From positions 1-39,679 of the forward strand of contig CAIMTB010000338.1 in assembly GCA_903844265.1 (NCBI GenBank): a stretch of 39,679 nucleotides of DNA. Reading direction: 5' to 3'. The notes beneath the pieces are model-generated. The model was not told where the DNA came from. It worked only from the letters and a program-made list of their open reading frames with translations, and made no database searches. Each line of letters opens with the position of its first letter. Positions within the stretch are counted from its first letter, which is position 1. The position numbers were made by a program, and so were the translations under genes. This DNA is from an uncultured Verrucomicrobiota bacterium. Lineage in GTDB: Bacteria; Verrucomicrobiota; Verrucomicrobiia; Limisphaerales; CAIMTB01. This document shows, in pieces, positions 1 through 6,785 of this stretch.

Positions 1-1419
1 AGTGGCACGCGCTCTGAGTGGGATGTCTGGAACAGCGGCGAAGAGACTACGGCGAAGGTGTGGGAGGTGGCCAGTGGGGCGCTCCTTCTGACGCTCACGG
101 GCCACGGCAATTCGATCAACGCCGTGACCTTTTCACCGGACGGACGAACGATTCTCACCGGGAGTTGGGATAATACGGCCAAGGTATGGGATGCGGCCAG
201 TGGCAAGGAACTGCACAGCCTCAGGAGTCACAGTGCGCCAATCCTGTCGGTGGCATTCTCCCCGGATGCCCGGTGGATTGTCACGGGGAGTGCGGATAAC
301 ACAGCCAAGGTGTGGGACGTGGCGAGTGGCAAAGAACTTCTCGCGCTCAAAGGACACAGCGCTGCGATCAACTCGGTCGCATTTTCTCCGGACGGCGAGC
401 GGGTTGTCACAGCCAGTGGAGATTGGATGCCCGGTGCGGATCATACAGCCAGAGTCTGGGACGTGACCAAGAGCCGGAAAGCGCTCACGCTTGCAGGCCA
501 TGGCGAGGCGATCCGATCGGTTGCCTTTTCGCCGGACGGCGTACGGATTGTGACGGGGAACACGGATAAGACTGCCGAGGTGTGGGATGTGGCGAGTGGT
601 TCTAACCTGCTCACGCTCACGGGACACAGCAACGCTGTCTTGTCCGCGGCTTTTTCCCCGGACGGACAGCAAATTGTCACCGGCAGTCAGGATAGCACGG
701 CCAAAATATGGGATGCTTCCAATGGTCGCGAGTTGCGTACGCTCTACGGGCACACCCATTGGATTTGGTCTGTGGCGTTTTCCCCTGATGGCCAACGGCT
801 CGTCACCGGCAGTATGGATGGGACGGCGAAGGTCTGGGACGCGACCGGGGGCAGACCACCGCTCACCCTCAAGGGCCATGGCGATCAGGTCTTCGCTGCA
901 GCCTTTTCCCCGGACGGCCTGCGGATTGTCACCTGCAGTGCTGATACCACGGCCAAGATCTGGGACGCGGCCAGCGGCATGGAGCTGCTCCCCCTCAAAG
1001 GACACTCCAGTTATGCTATCTCTGTCGCCTTTTCCCCGGACGGCCGGCGGGTTGTCACCGGAAGCTCGGATCGGACGGCCATGGTCTGGGACGCGGCTAG
1101 TGGCAAGGAACTGCTGACCCTCATGGGGCACGGCGACCAGGTCTGGGCTGTTGCGTTTTCTCCCGACAGTCAGCGGATTGTTACTGGCAGTTACGATCAA
1201 ACGGCCAAGGTCTGGGAGACGGACAGCGGTCATGAACTGCTCACCTTAAAAGGTCATACCGCCCCGATCAGGTCTGTCGCCTTTTCGCCGGACGGTCAGC
1301 GGATTGTGACCGGCTGTTTTGATGGGACTGCCAAGGTCTGGGAGGCCGCGGGACGCGAGCAGGTGGCCGCCTGGCAGGAAGATGAACACGTGGCCGGGCA
1401 GCAGCCTGCCGCCCGGTAG
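1..1419 (+). CDS. WD40 repeat (beta-propeller) protein, 5' end outside window
   Basis: The reading frame is open to the first base of the window, so this is the C-terminal part of a longer protein. Ten complete WD40 repeats of about 42 residues follow the end of an eleventh. Each has a GH dipeptide, a core like VAFSPDG, a TGS turn and an ending like TAKVWD. Such repeats form beta-propellers used for protein-protein contact. In Verrucomicrobiota and Planctomycetes similar blocks often form the C-terminal half of Ser/Thr kinases encoded beside ECF sigma genes, and an ECF gene does follow here. I infer that this is such a kinase-WD40 tail or a stand-alone WD40 protein; the missing 5' part decides. 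The repeats are very uniform at the DNA level (126-nt unit), suggesting recent internal duplication. The tail after the last repeat (VAAWQEDEHVAG) is polar and short. An internal GTG at 58 is not a credible start because it lies inside a repeat. Confidence 0.85.
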   Translation, partial: SGTRSEWDVWNSGEETTAKVWEVASGALLLTLTGHGNSINAVTFSPDGRTILTGSWDNTAKVWDAASGKELHSLRSHSAPILSVAFSPDARWIVTGSADNTAKVWDVASGKELLALKGHSAAINSVAFSPDGERVVTASGDWMPGADHTARVWDVTKSRKALTLAGHGEAIRSVAFSPDGVRIVTGNTDKTAEVWDVASGSNLLTLTGHSNAVLSAAFSPDGQQIVTGSQDSTAKIWDASNGRELRTLYGHTHWIWSVAFSPDGQRLVTGSMDGTAKVWDATGGRPPLTLKGHGDQVFAAAFSPDGLRIVTCSADTTAKIWDAASGMELLPLKGHSSYAISVAFSPDGRRVVTGSSDRTAMVWDAASGKELLTLMGHGDQVWAVAFSPDSQRIVTGSYDQTAKVWETDSGHELLTLKGHTAPIRSVAFSPDGQRIVTGCFDGTAKVWEAAGREQVAAWQEDEHVAGQQPAAR

Positions 1420-1463
1420 CGCGAGCGAAGCGCCGAGCCGGACCACCGAAGAAAATGGGGCAA

Positions 1464-1570
1464 TGGGGTCAAACATTGACTGTTGACATTTGGAAGTGGT
1501 CCCAGCTCCAAACGACCCCTCGGGTCGGCTGCGATTCGACTCAAATGTCAACTGTCAATGTTTGACCCCA
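1464..1570. repeat. Inverted repeat, 28-nt arms (family A)
   Basis: Arm 1 at 1464-1491 and arm 2 at 1543-1570 are reverse complements with one mismatch, around a 51-nt spacer. Each arm contains GGGGTCAAACATTGAC or its complement. A diverged third copy lies at 6732-6756. The element sits between the WD40 gene and the ECF sigma gene. It could fold as a long hairpin and terminate the WD40 transcript, but no clear T-tract follows. A REP/MITE-like mobile repeat is the more likely reading. Confidence 0.8.
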
Positions 1571-1660
1571 CATCGGTACTAATATCTTTCGAACATTCCA
1601 ATCCAAGGATCCCCCGAGTTTGTGATTCCAACGATTTCGGTCCCTCATCACATTGTGGCC

Positions 1661-2224
1661 GTGAGCGACGTCACCAGCATCCTGGGCGCGGTGGAGCGTG
1701 GCGAAACGGCTGCGGCTGAGGAGCTGTTGCCGCTGGTCTACGAGGAACTCCGGAAACTCGCCGGCCAGAAAATGGCTCGGGAACCGGCGGGTCACACGCT
1801 TCAGGCGACCGCGCTGGTGCATGAGGCCTATTTGCGGCTGGTCGGCCAGGAGAGCCAGGCCTGGGAGAACAGCCGACATTTCTTTTCAGCCGCGGCCGAG
1901 GCGATGCGCAGGATCCTCGTGGAGCGCGCGCGGCGGAAGGGACGGATCCGGCACGGAGGACAATGGCAACAGGTCAGCCTCGAGGACATCGAAGTAGCCA
2001 TCGAGAGCGAGGGCGACACCGTTCTCTTCGTCCATGAGGCCTTGGAGAAGCTGGCGCTCAAGGACCCGGTATGTGCCGAGCTGATCAAATTGCGATATTT
2101 CGCGGGCGTCTCGAATGTCCAGGCCGCGGCGATGCTCGGCTTGTCCGATCGCACGGCGAAGCGGGACTGGGCCTATGCCCGCGCCTGGCTGGCGGAGGCG
2201 CTCCGCGAACAATCGGACGCTTGA
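1661..2224 (+). CDS. ECF-family RNA polymerase sigma factor (TIGR02999-like)
   Basis: This 187-residue cytoplasmic protein would direct RNA polymerase to alternative promoters. I chose the GTG start at 1661, giving MSDVTSILG, the usual N-terminus of this family; an upstream in-frame GTG at 1622 would add 13 unconvincing residues. Region 2 shows LLPLVYEELRKLA, then TLQATALVHEAYLRLV and SRHFFSAAAEAMRRILVERA, typical of the Planctomycetes/Verrucomicrobiota ECF group with a Sig-70_ECF/TIGR02999 profile. Region 4 shows LSDRTAKRDWAYARAWLAE, the helix-turn-helix that reads the -35 element. Family members lack a classical anti-sigma factor and are usually paired with a Ser/Thr kinase. Here the following kinase frame is broken (2225-2547), so the sigma factor may be orphaned or use a kinase elsewhere. 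The gene appears intact. Confidence 0.9.
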   Translation: MSDVTSILGAVERGETAAAEELLPLVYEELRKLAGQKMAREPAGHTLQATALVHEAYLRLVGQESQAWENSRHFFSAAAEAMRRILVERARRKGRIRHGGQWQQVSLEDIEVAIESEGDTVLFVHEALEKLALKDPVCAELIKLRYFAGVSNVQAAAMLGLSDRTAKRDWAYARAWLAEALREQSDA

Positions 2225-2547
2225 GGGCCCGATTCGCCGGGGCGCGTCACGCCAGATGAAAAACTTGGCCCCGTCCGGACCCGGGTCGAGCGCCTGCTCG
2301 CGGTTCAAGAGTCATCCGAAGCCCTGCTCATATCCAGGTCCGCTGTCTCTCAACCCGCGGTTCCGGCGTGCGTCACGGAAGAGATGCCGACGGTCATCGG
2401 TCGTTATCGTCTCCTGCAGAAGATAGGGGAGGGAGGCTGCGGCCAGGTCTATCTCGCGGTCCGGCGCGACGAAGAACGGGCGACGGCCGTTGGCGTCGGT
2501 CAGCTTGAGAAGACCGTGACGCCCTCGCCGGGAAAGCCCTGCGCGAT
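2225..2547 (+). pseudogene. N-terminal remnant of a Ser/Thr protein kinase
   Basis: The frame directly after the sigma stop codon reads on without interruption as a kinase leader (RVERLLAVQESSEALL), then VIGRYRLLQKIGEGGCGQVY from about 2390, the start of a eukaryotic-type kinase domain with its glycine-rich ATP loop. Around 2470 the kinase similarity ends. There is no VALK lysine, no catalytic HRD loop and no DFG motif, and the frame runs into the 3' end of the convergent HEAT-DUF1080 gene and stops at 2611. No transposase marks the break. ATG 2384 is one possible start, but homologues begin further upstream. I read this as a kinase gene truncated by deletion; a functional mini-protein is unlikely. 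Confidence 0.6.
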
Positions 2548-5040
2548 TTACAGTTCCTTCAGCCGGATGTTCTTGAACTCAATCTTCATCGGCGATCCGG
2601 GGTGCATCTGAAGGGCGATGAAACCCTTGGACGCCGCGTGCTTGGCGTCGAGGTCTGTGAACTGGCACATGAGCGTGCCGTTGATAAACAGCCTGATCTC
2701 CGGACCACGGCAGATGATCCGGTAGGTGTTCCAGGCTTCCTTGTTGTAGATCTTCGCCAGTTCGGCGGCATCCCCGAGCTTCTGCGCCTCCCGCTTGCCG
2801 TCCGCCCCGATGCCGACCCGCTCACCACGCCCGGCAATCAGGCCGCGGGTGTGCTCATAGACGAACCCGACCAGACTGCCGTCGCCACTCATGTCGGCCT
2901 GATAACCCGAGGTATCCCAGTTGGGGAGGGCTTGGGAGCGGATCTGGATGCCGGAGTTGCCGGCGCCGCTGAGACGAAAGTCCGCCATCAACTCGAAGTC
3001 GGACGGCTGACCACCGCGCCAGACAAGGTAGTTGGGCTCGGCGCACGGTTTCGTCGGCGTGCTCTCGGCGGTCAATGACCCTCCCTCGACCTTCCACCAC
3101 CCCGGCTTCCCGTCCCAACCGGTCAAGTCGTTGCCGTTGAAAATGGGGGTGAATCCCGCATCGGTCACGCCCGCCGGGATTTTCGCCAGCACCTGCCGGA
3201 CGCGGGCGGCGAGTTGTCCGTCACGCGTCTGGACCAACGGCATCGCCGCGGCGACTTCCGCGGGGTGGCTGGCCACGATCTTTTCGGCAATGCCGACCGC
3301 CGCGACACTGGCTTCTTCGTTGAACCCGGCCCTGCCCAGGTAGGGAAGGACGAGCGCCAGTGACTCGGGGCAGTGAAGTTCGCCGAGGGCCGACAGGGCA
3401 AGGCGCTGCTCTTTCATCTGCTCGATGATCGGGAGCAAATCCGCCATCTGCGCGGCCTTCTGCGCTGCGGTCGTGGTCTGCAGAGGGACCAACCGAAGCT
3501 GTCCGCGCAACGCGAGGTTCTTGAGTTTTGGGTCTGCGGTTGTCCTGGTCATCCGAGCCAGATCTGCCAATGCATCGGCCGTCGGCCAGTCACAGAGCAC
3601 CCGGCAAGCCGTGTCCCTGACTGACCCGTCCGGATGGGTCGCCGCTGCGCGCACGGCATCCAGTGCCTGCGTCCCGCCCAGGGTACGCAGCGTGCGCAGC
3701 AGCACGAGTTGGGCTTCGCCCTTCGCCTTTGCCAGACCAGCCAGCAGCTTTTCCGTGCAGATCGCAGGGTCCGGTTGCCGTTCACAAATCGCGGTCAACG
3801 CAGTCTCGCCCTCCGCCAAGGCCTTGGTCTCCAGCAGGGCGTCGATGACGCCGGGAATCTCCGCCACACCACCAAGCTCGCCGAGAGCATCAAAACTGGC
3901 GCCCGCCACCCCGGCATCGGCATCCCCTGCCGCCTTCAACAGCGCCGGAAGCGACGACCTGATAAGGCGCTGACCCACCGCTCCTATGGCTGCGATGCGG
4001 GTTTTTGTGTCGGACCCCGTCATCAACGCCACGACCGCGGCGTCGACCTCCTGGCCAGGCAACCCGGTCAGTCCGGTCAATGCCGCGCCCGCAACCGTCG
4101 GCTCGGGATCCTTGACCAAGGCAACCAGCGCCGGGATCGACGATGAATTGCGAAGCTGGACCAGGCTTTGGATCGCTGCAATTCGTCGGCTGGCGGAACC
4201 GCTCTGAGCGACCGCGACCAGCGCAGGTGCCGCTGTGGCGTCGCCCCGACTGCCGAGGGTTCGCAGCAGCAGGATCTGCTTTTCCTCGGTCGACTCCGCG
4301 AGAGCCCCGACCAGCGCCTGGGTCACTCCAGTTCCCGGAAGGTCCATCGACATGCGCATCACGTCGACTGCCGGCACGGGCGAGCCGGTCCGAATGGCCT
4401 CGAGCAACAGGGGCACTCCCTGGGTGCCGCGGCTCCGAATCGCCCCCCTCAAGGCAGCGACGCGCAGGTGGTGCGGCAGGTTCGGCAGGGCTCGGAGTTT
4501 GTCGTAGATGAGGGCGGCCTCAGAACCGGGCATGACCTCCGCACACCGGAACAATCCTTCGCAGACGGCAGGCAGAGTGGCCGACGAACCCGTGGACAAC
4601 GCGCCCTCAAGCGCCGGGATCGCGGCGCCCCCGATGCTACCCAAGGCCCGCGCCGCGGACTGCGCCACGGCGGGATCGGTCCCCGCCAGCAATGCGGCAA
4701 GCGGCACCACGGCCTTGGGATCCTTGCGGACGCCAAGACTGTGGATGACCCCGAGCTGCAACGGGCCTTTGAGTTGACCAAGCGCCTGGCGCAATACCAC
4801 ATCGACGGATGGTTCGGGGATCGTCTCGAGAGCGGACCGGGCCCTGTGGGAGAGCTGCTCATCGGCGAGCAGGGAGGCCAGCACCGGCACGGCCTGCCCG
4901 GTGGCGAGGCGTGTCAGTTCCCGACAGGCATCGGCCTTTTCCTTCAAGGGCGCGTCCGACTTGAGAATGGCGATGAGCCTGTCCTCCTGGGCGAAGGCGG
5001 TGCCAGCGAGCAGGAGAAAGGCGAAGAAGAGCGGTTTCAT
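2548..5040 (-). CDS. Secreted HEAT-repeat protein with C-terminal DUF1080 (3-keto-glycoside-acting) domain
   Basis: The 830-residue product starts at ATG 5040 with a signal peptide (MKPLFFAFLLLAGTAFA); a TTG at 5067 would add nine residues and hide it. Residues about 25-620 are tandem HEAT/PBS-lyase-type helical repeats rich in Ala, Leu and Gly, a scaffold for protein binding. Residues about 630-830 form a DUF1080 (PF06439) domain beginning FTPIFNGNDLTGWDG, with NSGIQIRSQ and GYQADM, a concanavalin-like fold. Characterised DUF1080 members act on 3-keto sugars by hydrolysing or eliminating the glycosidic bond. The gene lies 23 nt downstream of a Gfo/Idh/MocA oxidoreductase gene on the same strand, which fits an oxidise-then-cleave pair. 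The long HEAT part is unusual next to 210-residue stand-alone members such as the one at 39008. Domain calls are firm; the substrate is unknown. Confidence 0.9.
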   Translation of the reverse strand: MKPLFFAFLLLAGTAFAQEDRLIAILKSDAPLKEKADACRELTRLATGQAVPVLASLLADEQLSHRARSALETIPEPSVDVVLRQALGQLKGPLQLGVIHSLGVRKDPKAVVPLAALLAGTDPAVAQSAARALGSIGGAAIPALEGALSTGSSATLPAVCEGLFRCAEVMPGSEAALIYDKLRALPNLPHHLRVAALRGAIRSRGTQGVPLLLEAIRTGSPVPAVDVMRMSMDLPGTGVTQALVGALAESTEEKQILLLRTLGSRGDATAAPALVAVAQSGSASRRIAAIQSLVQLRNSSSIPALVALVKDPEPTVAGAALTGLTGLPGQEVDAAVVALMTGSDTKTRIAAIGAVGQRLIRSSLPALLKAAGDADAGVAGASFDALGELGGVAEIPGVIDALLETKALAEGETALTAICERQPDPAICTEKLLAGLAKAKGEAQLVLLRTLRTLGGTQALDAVRAAATHPDGSVRDTACRVLCDWPTADALADLARMTRTTADPKLKNLALRGQLRLVPLQTTTAAQKAAQMADLLPIIEQMKEQRLALSALGELHCPESLALVLPYLGRAGFNEEASVAAVGIAEKIVASHPAEVAAAMPLVQTRDGQLAARVRQVLAKIPAGVTDAGFTPIFNGNDLTGWDGKPGWWKVEGGSLTAESTPTKPCAEPNYLVWRGGQPSDFELMADFRLSGAGNSGIQIRSQALPNWDTSGYQADMSGDGSLVGFVYEHTRGLIAGRGERVGIGADGKREAQKLGDAAELAKIYNKEAWNTYRIICRGPEIRLFINGTLMCQFTDLDAKHAASKGFIALQMHPGSPMKIEFKNIRLKEL

Positions 5041-5063
5041 GGCGGGGTCTCTTGGGGTTTGAA

Positions 5064-6401
5064 TCAAACCGCGTACGGGGCTCGCATCGCACGGGACCGC
5101 AGCCGATTGGCTTCGGGGTCGTTGATAAACTCAGCTTTGCCCAGGTCGAACTTCAGGTTGCGTTTCAATTGCCCGCAGATGTCCGCCGCCAAACAGATGC
5201 TCATGGACCGGAACATGACCTCGGGATTCGCCACGGTGGACCGACGCGACCGTATGCAGTCCAGGAAGTCCCGCACGTGGTTCAAGGGGCGTTGCGTGCG
5301 GGCGGTGTATTCCGCCAGCGTCTTCTTGTATTCGAGCAACAGCGCGGGCGAGGAGACATCGGGACGGGCATAACCGTCGGCTGCGGAGGCCCAGCCTTCG
5401 GGACCATCGAAGCGCTCGCCACAGGCACCGTGCCAGTACTGGCACGGCTGCCAGACCGAGCCGCTGACCCGGAACAGGACCAGCTTCACCCCGTTGGACA
5501 AACGGGTCACCATCGTGGCATCCGGCCCGGTGTACTCGAATTCGATCGAGGAAACGTTCTCCATGTCGAGCCCGGCCAGCGCCTGGGCCACCGAGTGGGC
5601 ACCCCACATCGCCACGTCGGTGGCGAAATCGTAGAAGCCGTACCAGCCGGAACTAAGGTAGCCTTTGTTGTAGGGCCGCCACGGACACGGACCAATCCAG
5701 GCGTCCCAGTCCACTTCATCCTTGGGAGGTTGGGGTTCCGCCGGCAACCAGTCCCGGCGCAGCCCGTCGCTCCAACGACAGTCGGCGTAGGCCGTATGGA
5801 TGGGGCCGAACCGGCCAGATCGGGCCATTTCGATGGCAAAGACATGATGGGGCTCGCTCAGGCGCTGGGCACCCGTCTGGAAGACCCGGCCGTAACGTCG
5901 GGCGGTATCCACGACCATCCGCCCCTGCGCCATCGTGAGGCAGGCGGGCTTCTCACAATAGACGTCCTTGCCCGCCTGCATGGCCCAGACCGAAGCCAGC
6001 GCATGCCAGCGGTCGCCCGTGGCAATCAACACCGCATCCACATCCGTCCGCTCGGCCAGCAACTGCCGCATGTCGCCATACACCGCGCAATCCTTGTTGG
6101 CGTAGGCGGTATCGACGGCGTTCTTGGCCGCTTCGCGCCGCCCCTTCACGACGTCACAGACCGCCACCCACTGCACATCCTTTTGGCCCAGCATGACACC
6201 CAGGTCGTAGGAACCACGCCCGCCGAGCCCAATGCCGGCCATGACAATGCGCTCGCTCGGGGCAACGGCTCCGCCGCGCCCCAGGGCAGAGGCCGGGATG
6301 AACAAGGGGATCGCCATGGCGCCGACCGCAGTCGCCCCCCGGCCGAGAAACTGTCGCCGCGTGAGTTGGGTCGAATTACGATGGCTCATGGGATGTTTCA
6401 T
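5064..6401 (-). CDS. Tat-exported Gfo/Idh/MocA family oxidoreductase
   Basis: The N-terminus carries a twin-arginine signal (LTRRQFLGRG, Arg15-Arg16, then a hydrophobic stretch ending at ASA), so the protein would be exported folded with its nicotinamide cofactor bound, as in Zymomonas glucose-fructose oxidoreductase. A Rossmann motif GIGLGGRG lies at about 57-64 and the family hallmark EKP at 150-152, in YCEKPACLTMAQG. The C-terminal half is the alpha/beta substrate domain and ends with a family-typical LKFDLGKAEFI segment. ATG 6401 (445 residues) and ATG 6389 are both possible starts; the earlier in-frame extension to 6449 is not needed. It is transcribed ahead of the HEAT-DUF1080 gene. Together they suggest C3 oxidation of a glycoside followed by cleavage in the periplasm. 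The sugar cannot be read from sequence. Confidence 0.92.
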   Translation of the reverse strand: MKHPMSHRNSTQLTRRQFLGRGATAVGAMAIPLFIPASALGRGGAVAPSERIVMAGIGLGGRGSYDLGVMLGQKDVQWVAVCDVVKGRREAAKNAVDTAYANKDCAVYGDMRQLLAERTDVDAVLIATGDRWHALASVWAMQAGKDVYCEKPACLTMAQGRMVVDTARRYGRVFQTGAQRLSEPHHVFAIEMARSGRFGPIHTAYADCRWSDGLRRDWLPAEPQPPKDEVDWDAWIGPCPWRPYNKGYLSSGWYGFYDFATDVAMWGAHSVAQALAGLDMENVSSIEFEYTGPDATMVTRLSNGVKLVLFRVSGSVWQPCQYWHGACGERFDGPEGWASAADGYARPDVSSPALLLEYKKTLAEYTARTQRPLNHVRDFLDCIRSRRSTVANPEVMFRSMSICLAADICGQLKRNLKFDLGKAEFINDPEANRLRSRAMRAPYAV

Positions 6402-6466
6402 TTTGATTGCATTTTGCTCTGCAATTGGGCTGTCACATCTTCTCTTCAAGAAGACCGAGCGGATAG

Positions 6467-6694
6467 CTTTTTCCCCATGCGTTTCAGATCGCTGACATCG
6501 ACGGATCCCGCATCGGCGTGCCGGCGACCCACGGCGAATTCTCGCTGGGCTTCAACTTCAGGCCCCGCGCCTGGCTCAACTTCCGTCCGGAGGCGCGCCT
6601 CGACGTCTCCGACGCCGATGTATTCGGGCCCGTCAGCTCCAACGAGCGCGAGCACCACCAGCCCAGCGGCGGCGTCGATTGCCTGGTGAAATTC
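6467..6694 (+). pseudogene. Possible C-terminal remnant of an outer-membrane beta-barrel porin
   Basis: One frame from 6467 to 6694 reads like the last strands of a BBP2/OmpL-like porin. It has alternating polar and aromatic residues (EFSLGFNFRPRAWLNFRPE), an acidic aspartate-rich turn, an HHQ segment and a final DCLVKF, the usual terminal-phenylalanine signature. No start codon or upstream barrel exists, since an in-frame stop lies at 6464. The frame reads past the expected terminal Phe to a stop at 6749-6751. It lies between the divergent oxidoreductase gene and a family A repeat. I think it is a gene fragment left by rearrangement; the identification rests on pattern only. Confidence 0.4.
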
Positions 6695-6731
6695 CAGGCC
6701 GCGGGCTCGGAAGAGCTGTGGAAGGCAGGAG

Positions 6732-6756
6732 TGTCAATAGTTGATGTTTGACCCCA
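6732..6756. repeat. Family A repeat, single diverged copy
   Basis: This 25-nt sequence ends in GATGTTTGACCCCA and matches arm 2 of the inverted repeat at 1543-1570 with a few changes in the middle. It joins the porin remnant to the esterase gene, 30 nt before that gene's start. Its presence beside a second broken gene suggests the family marks rearrangement points. Confidence 0.6.
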
Positions 6757-6785
6757 CGGCTCTGTACGCTTCCCCCCTCCCGATC

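Noticed and set aside
58-1419. A CRISPR-like or satellite tandem repeat
   Set aside because: The 126-nt periodicity is in-frame and encodes WD40 repeats; there are no unique spacers.
5052-6689. A 545-codon plus-strand frame opposite the oxidoreductase
   Set aside because: The minus strand encodes a complete Tat-exported Gfo/Idh/MocA protein; the plus frame is a GC-driven shadow.
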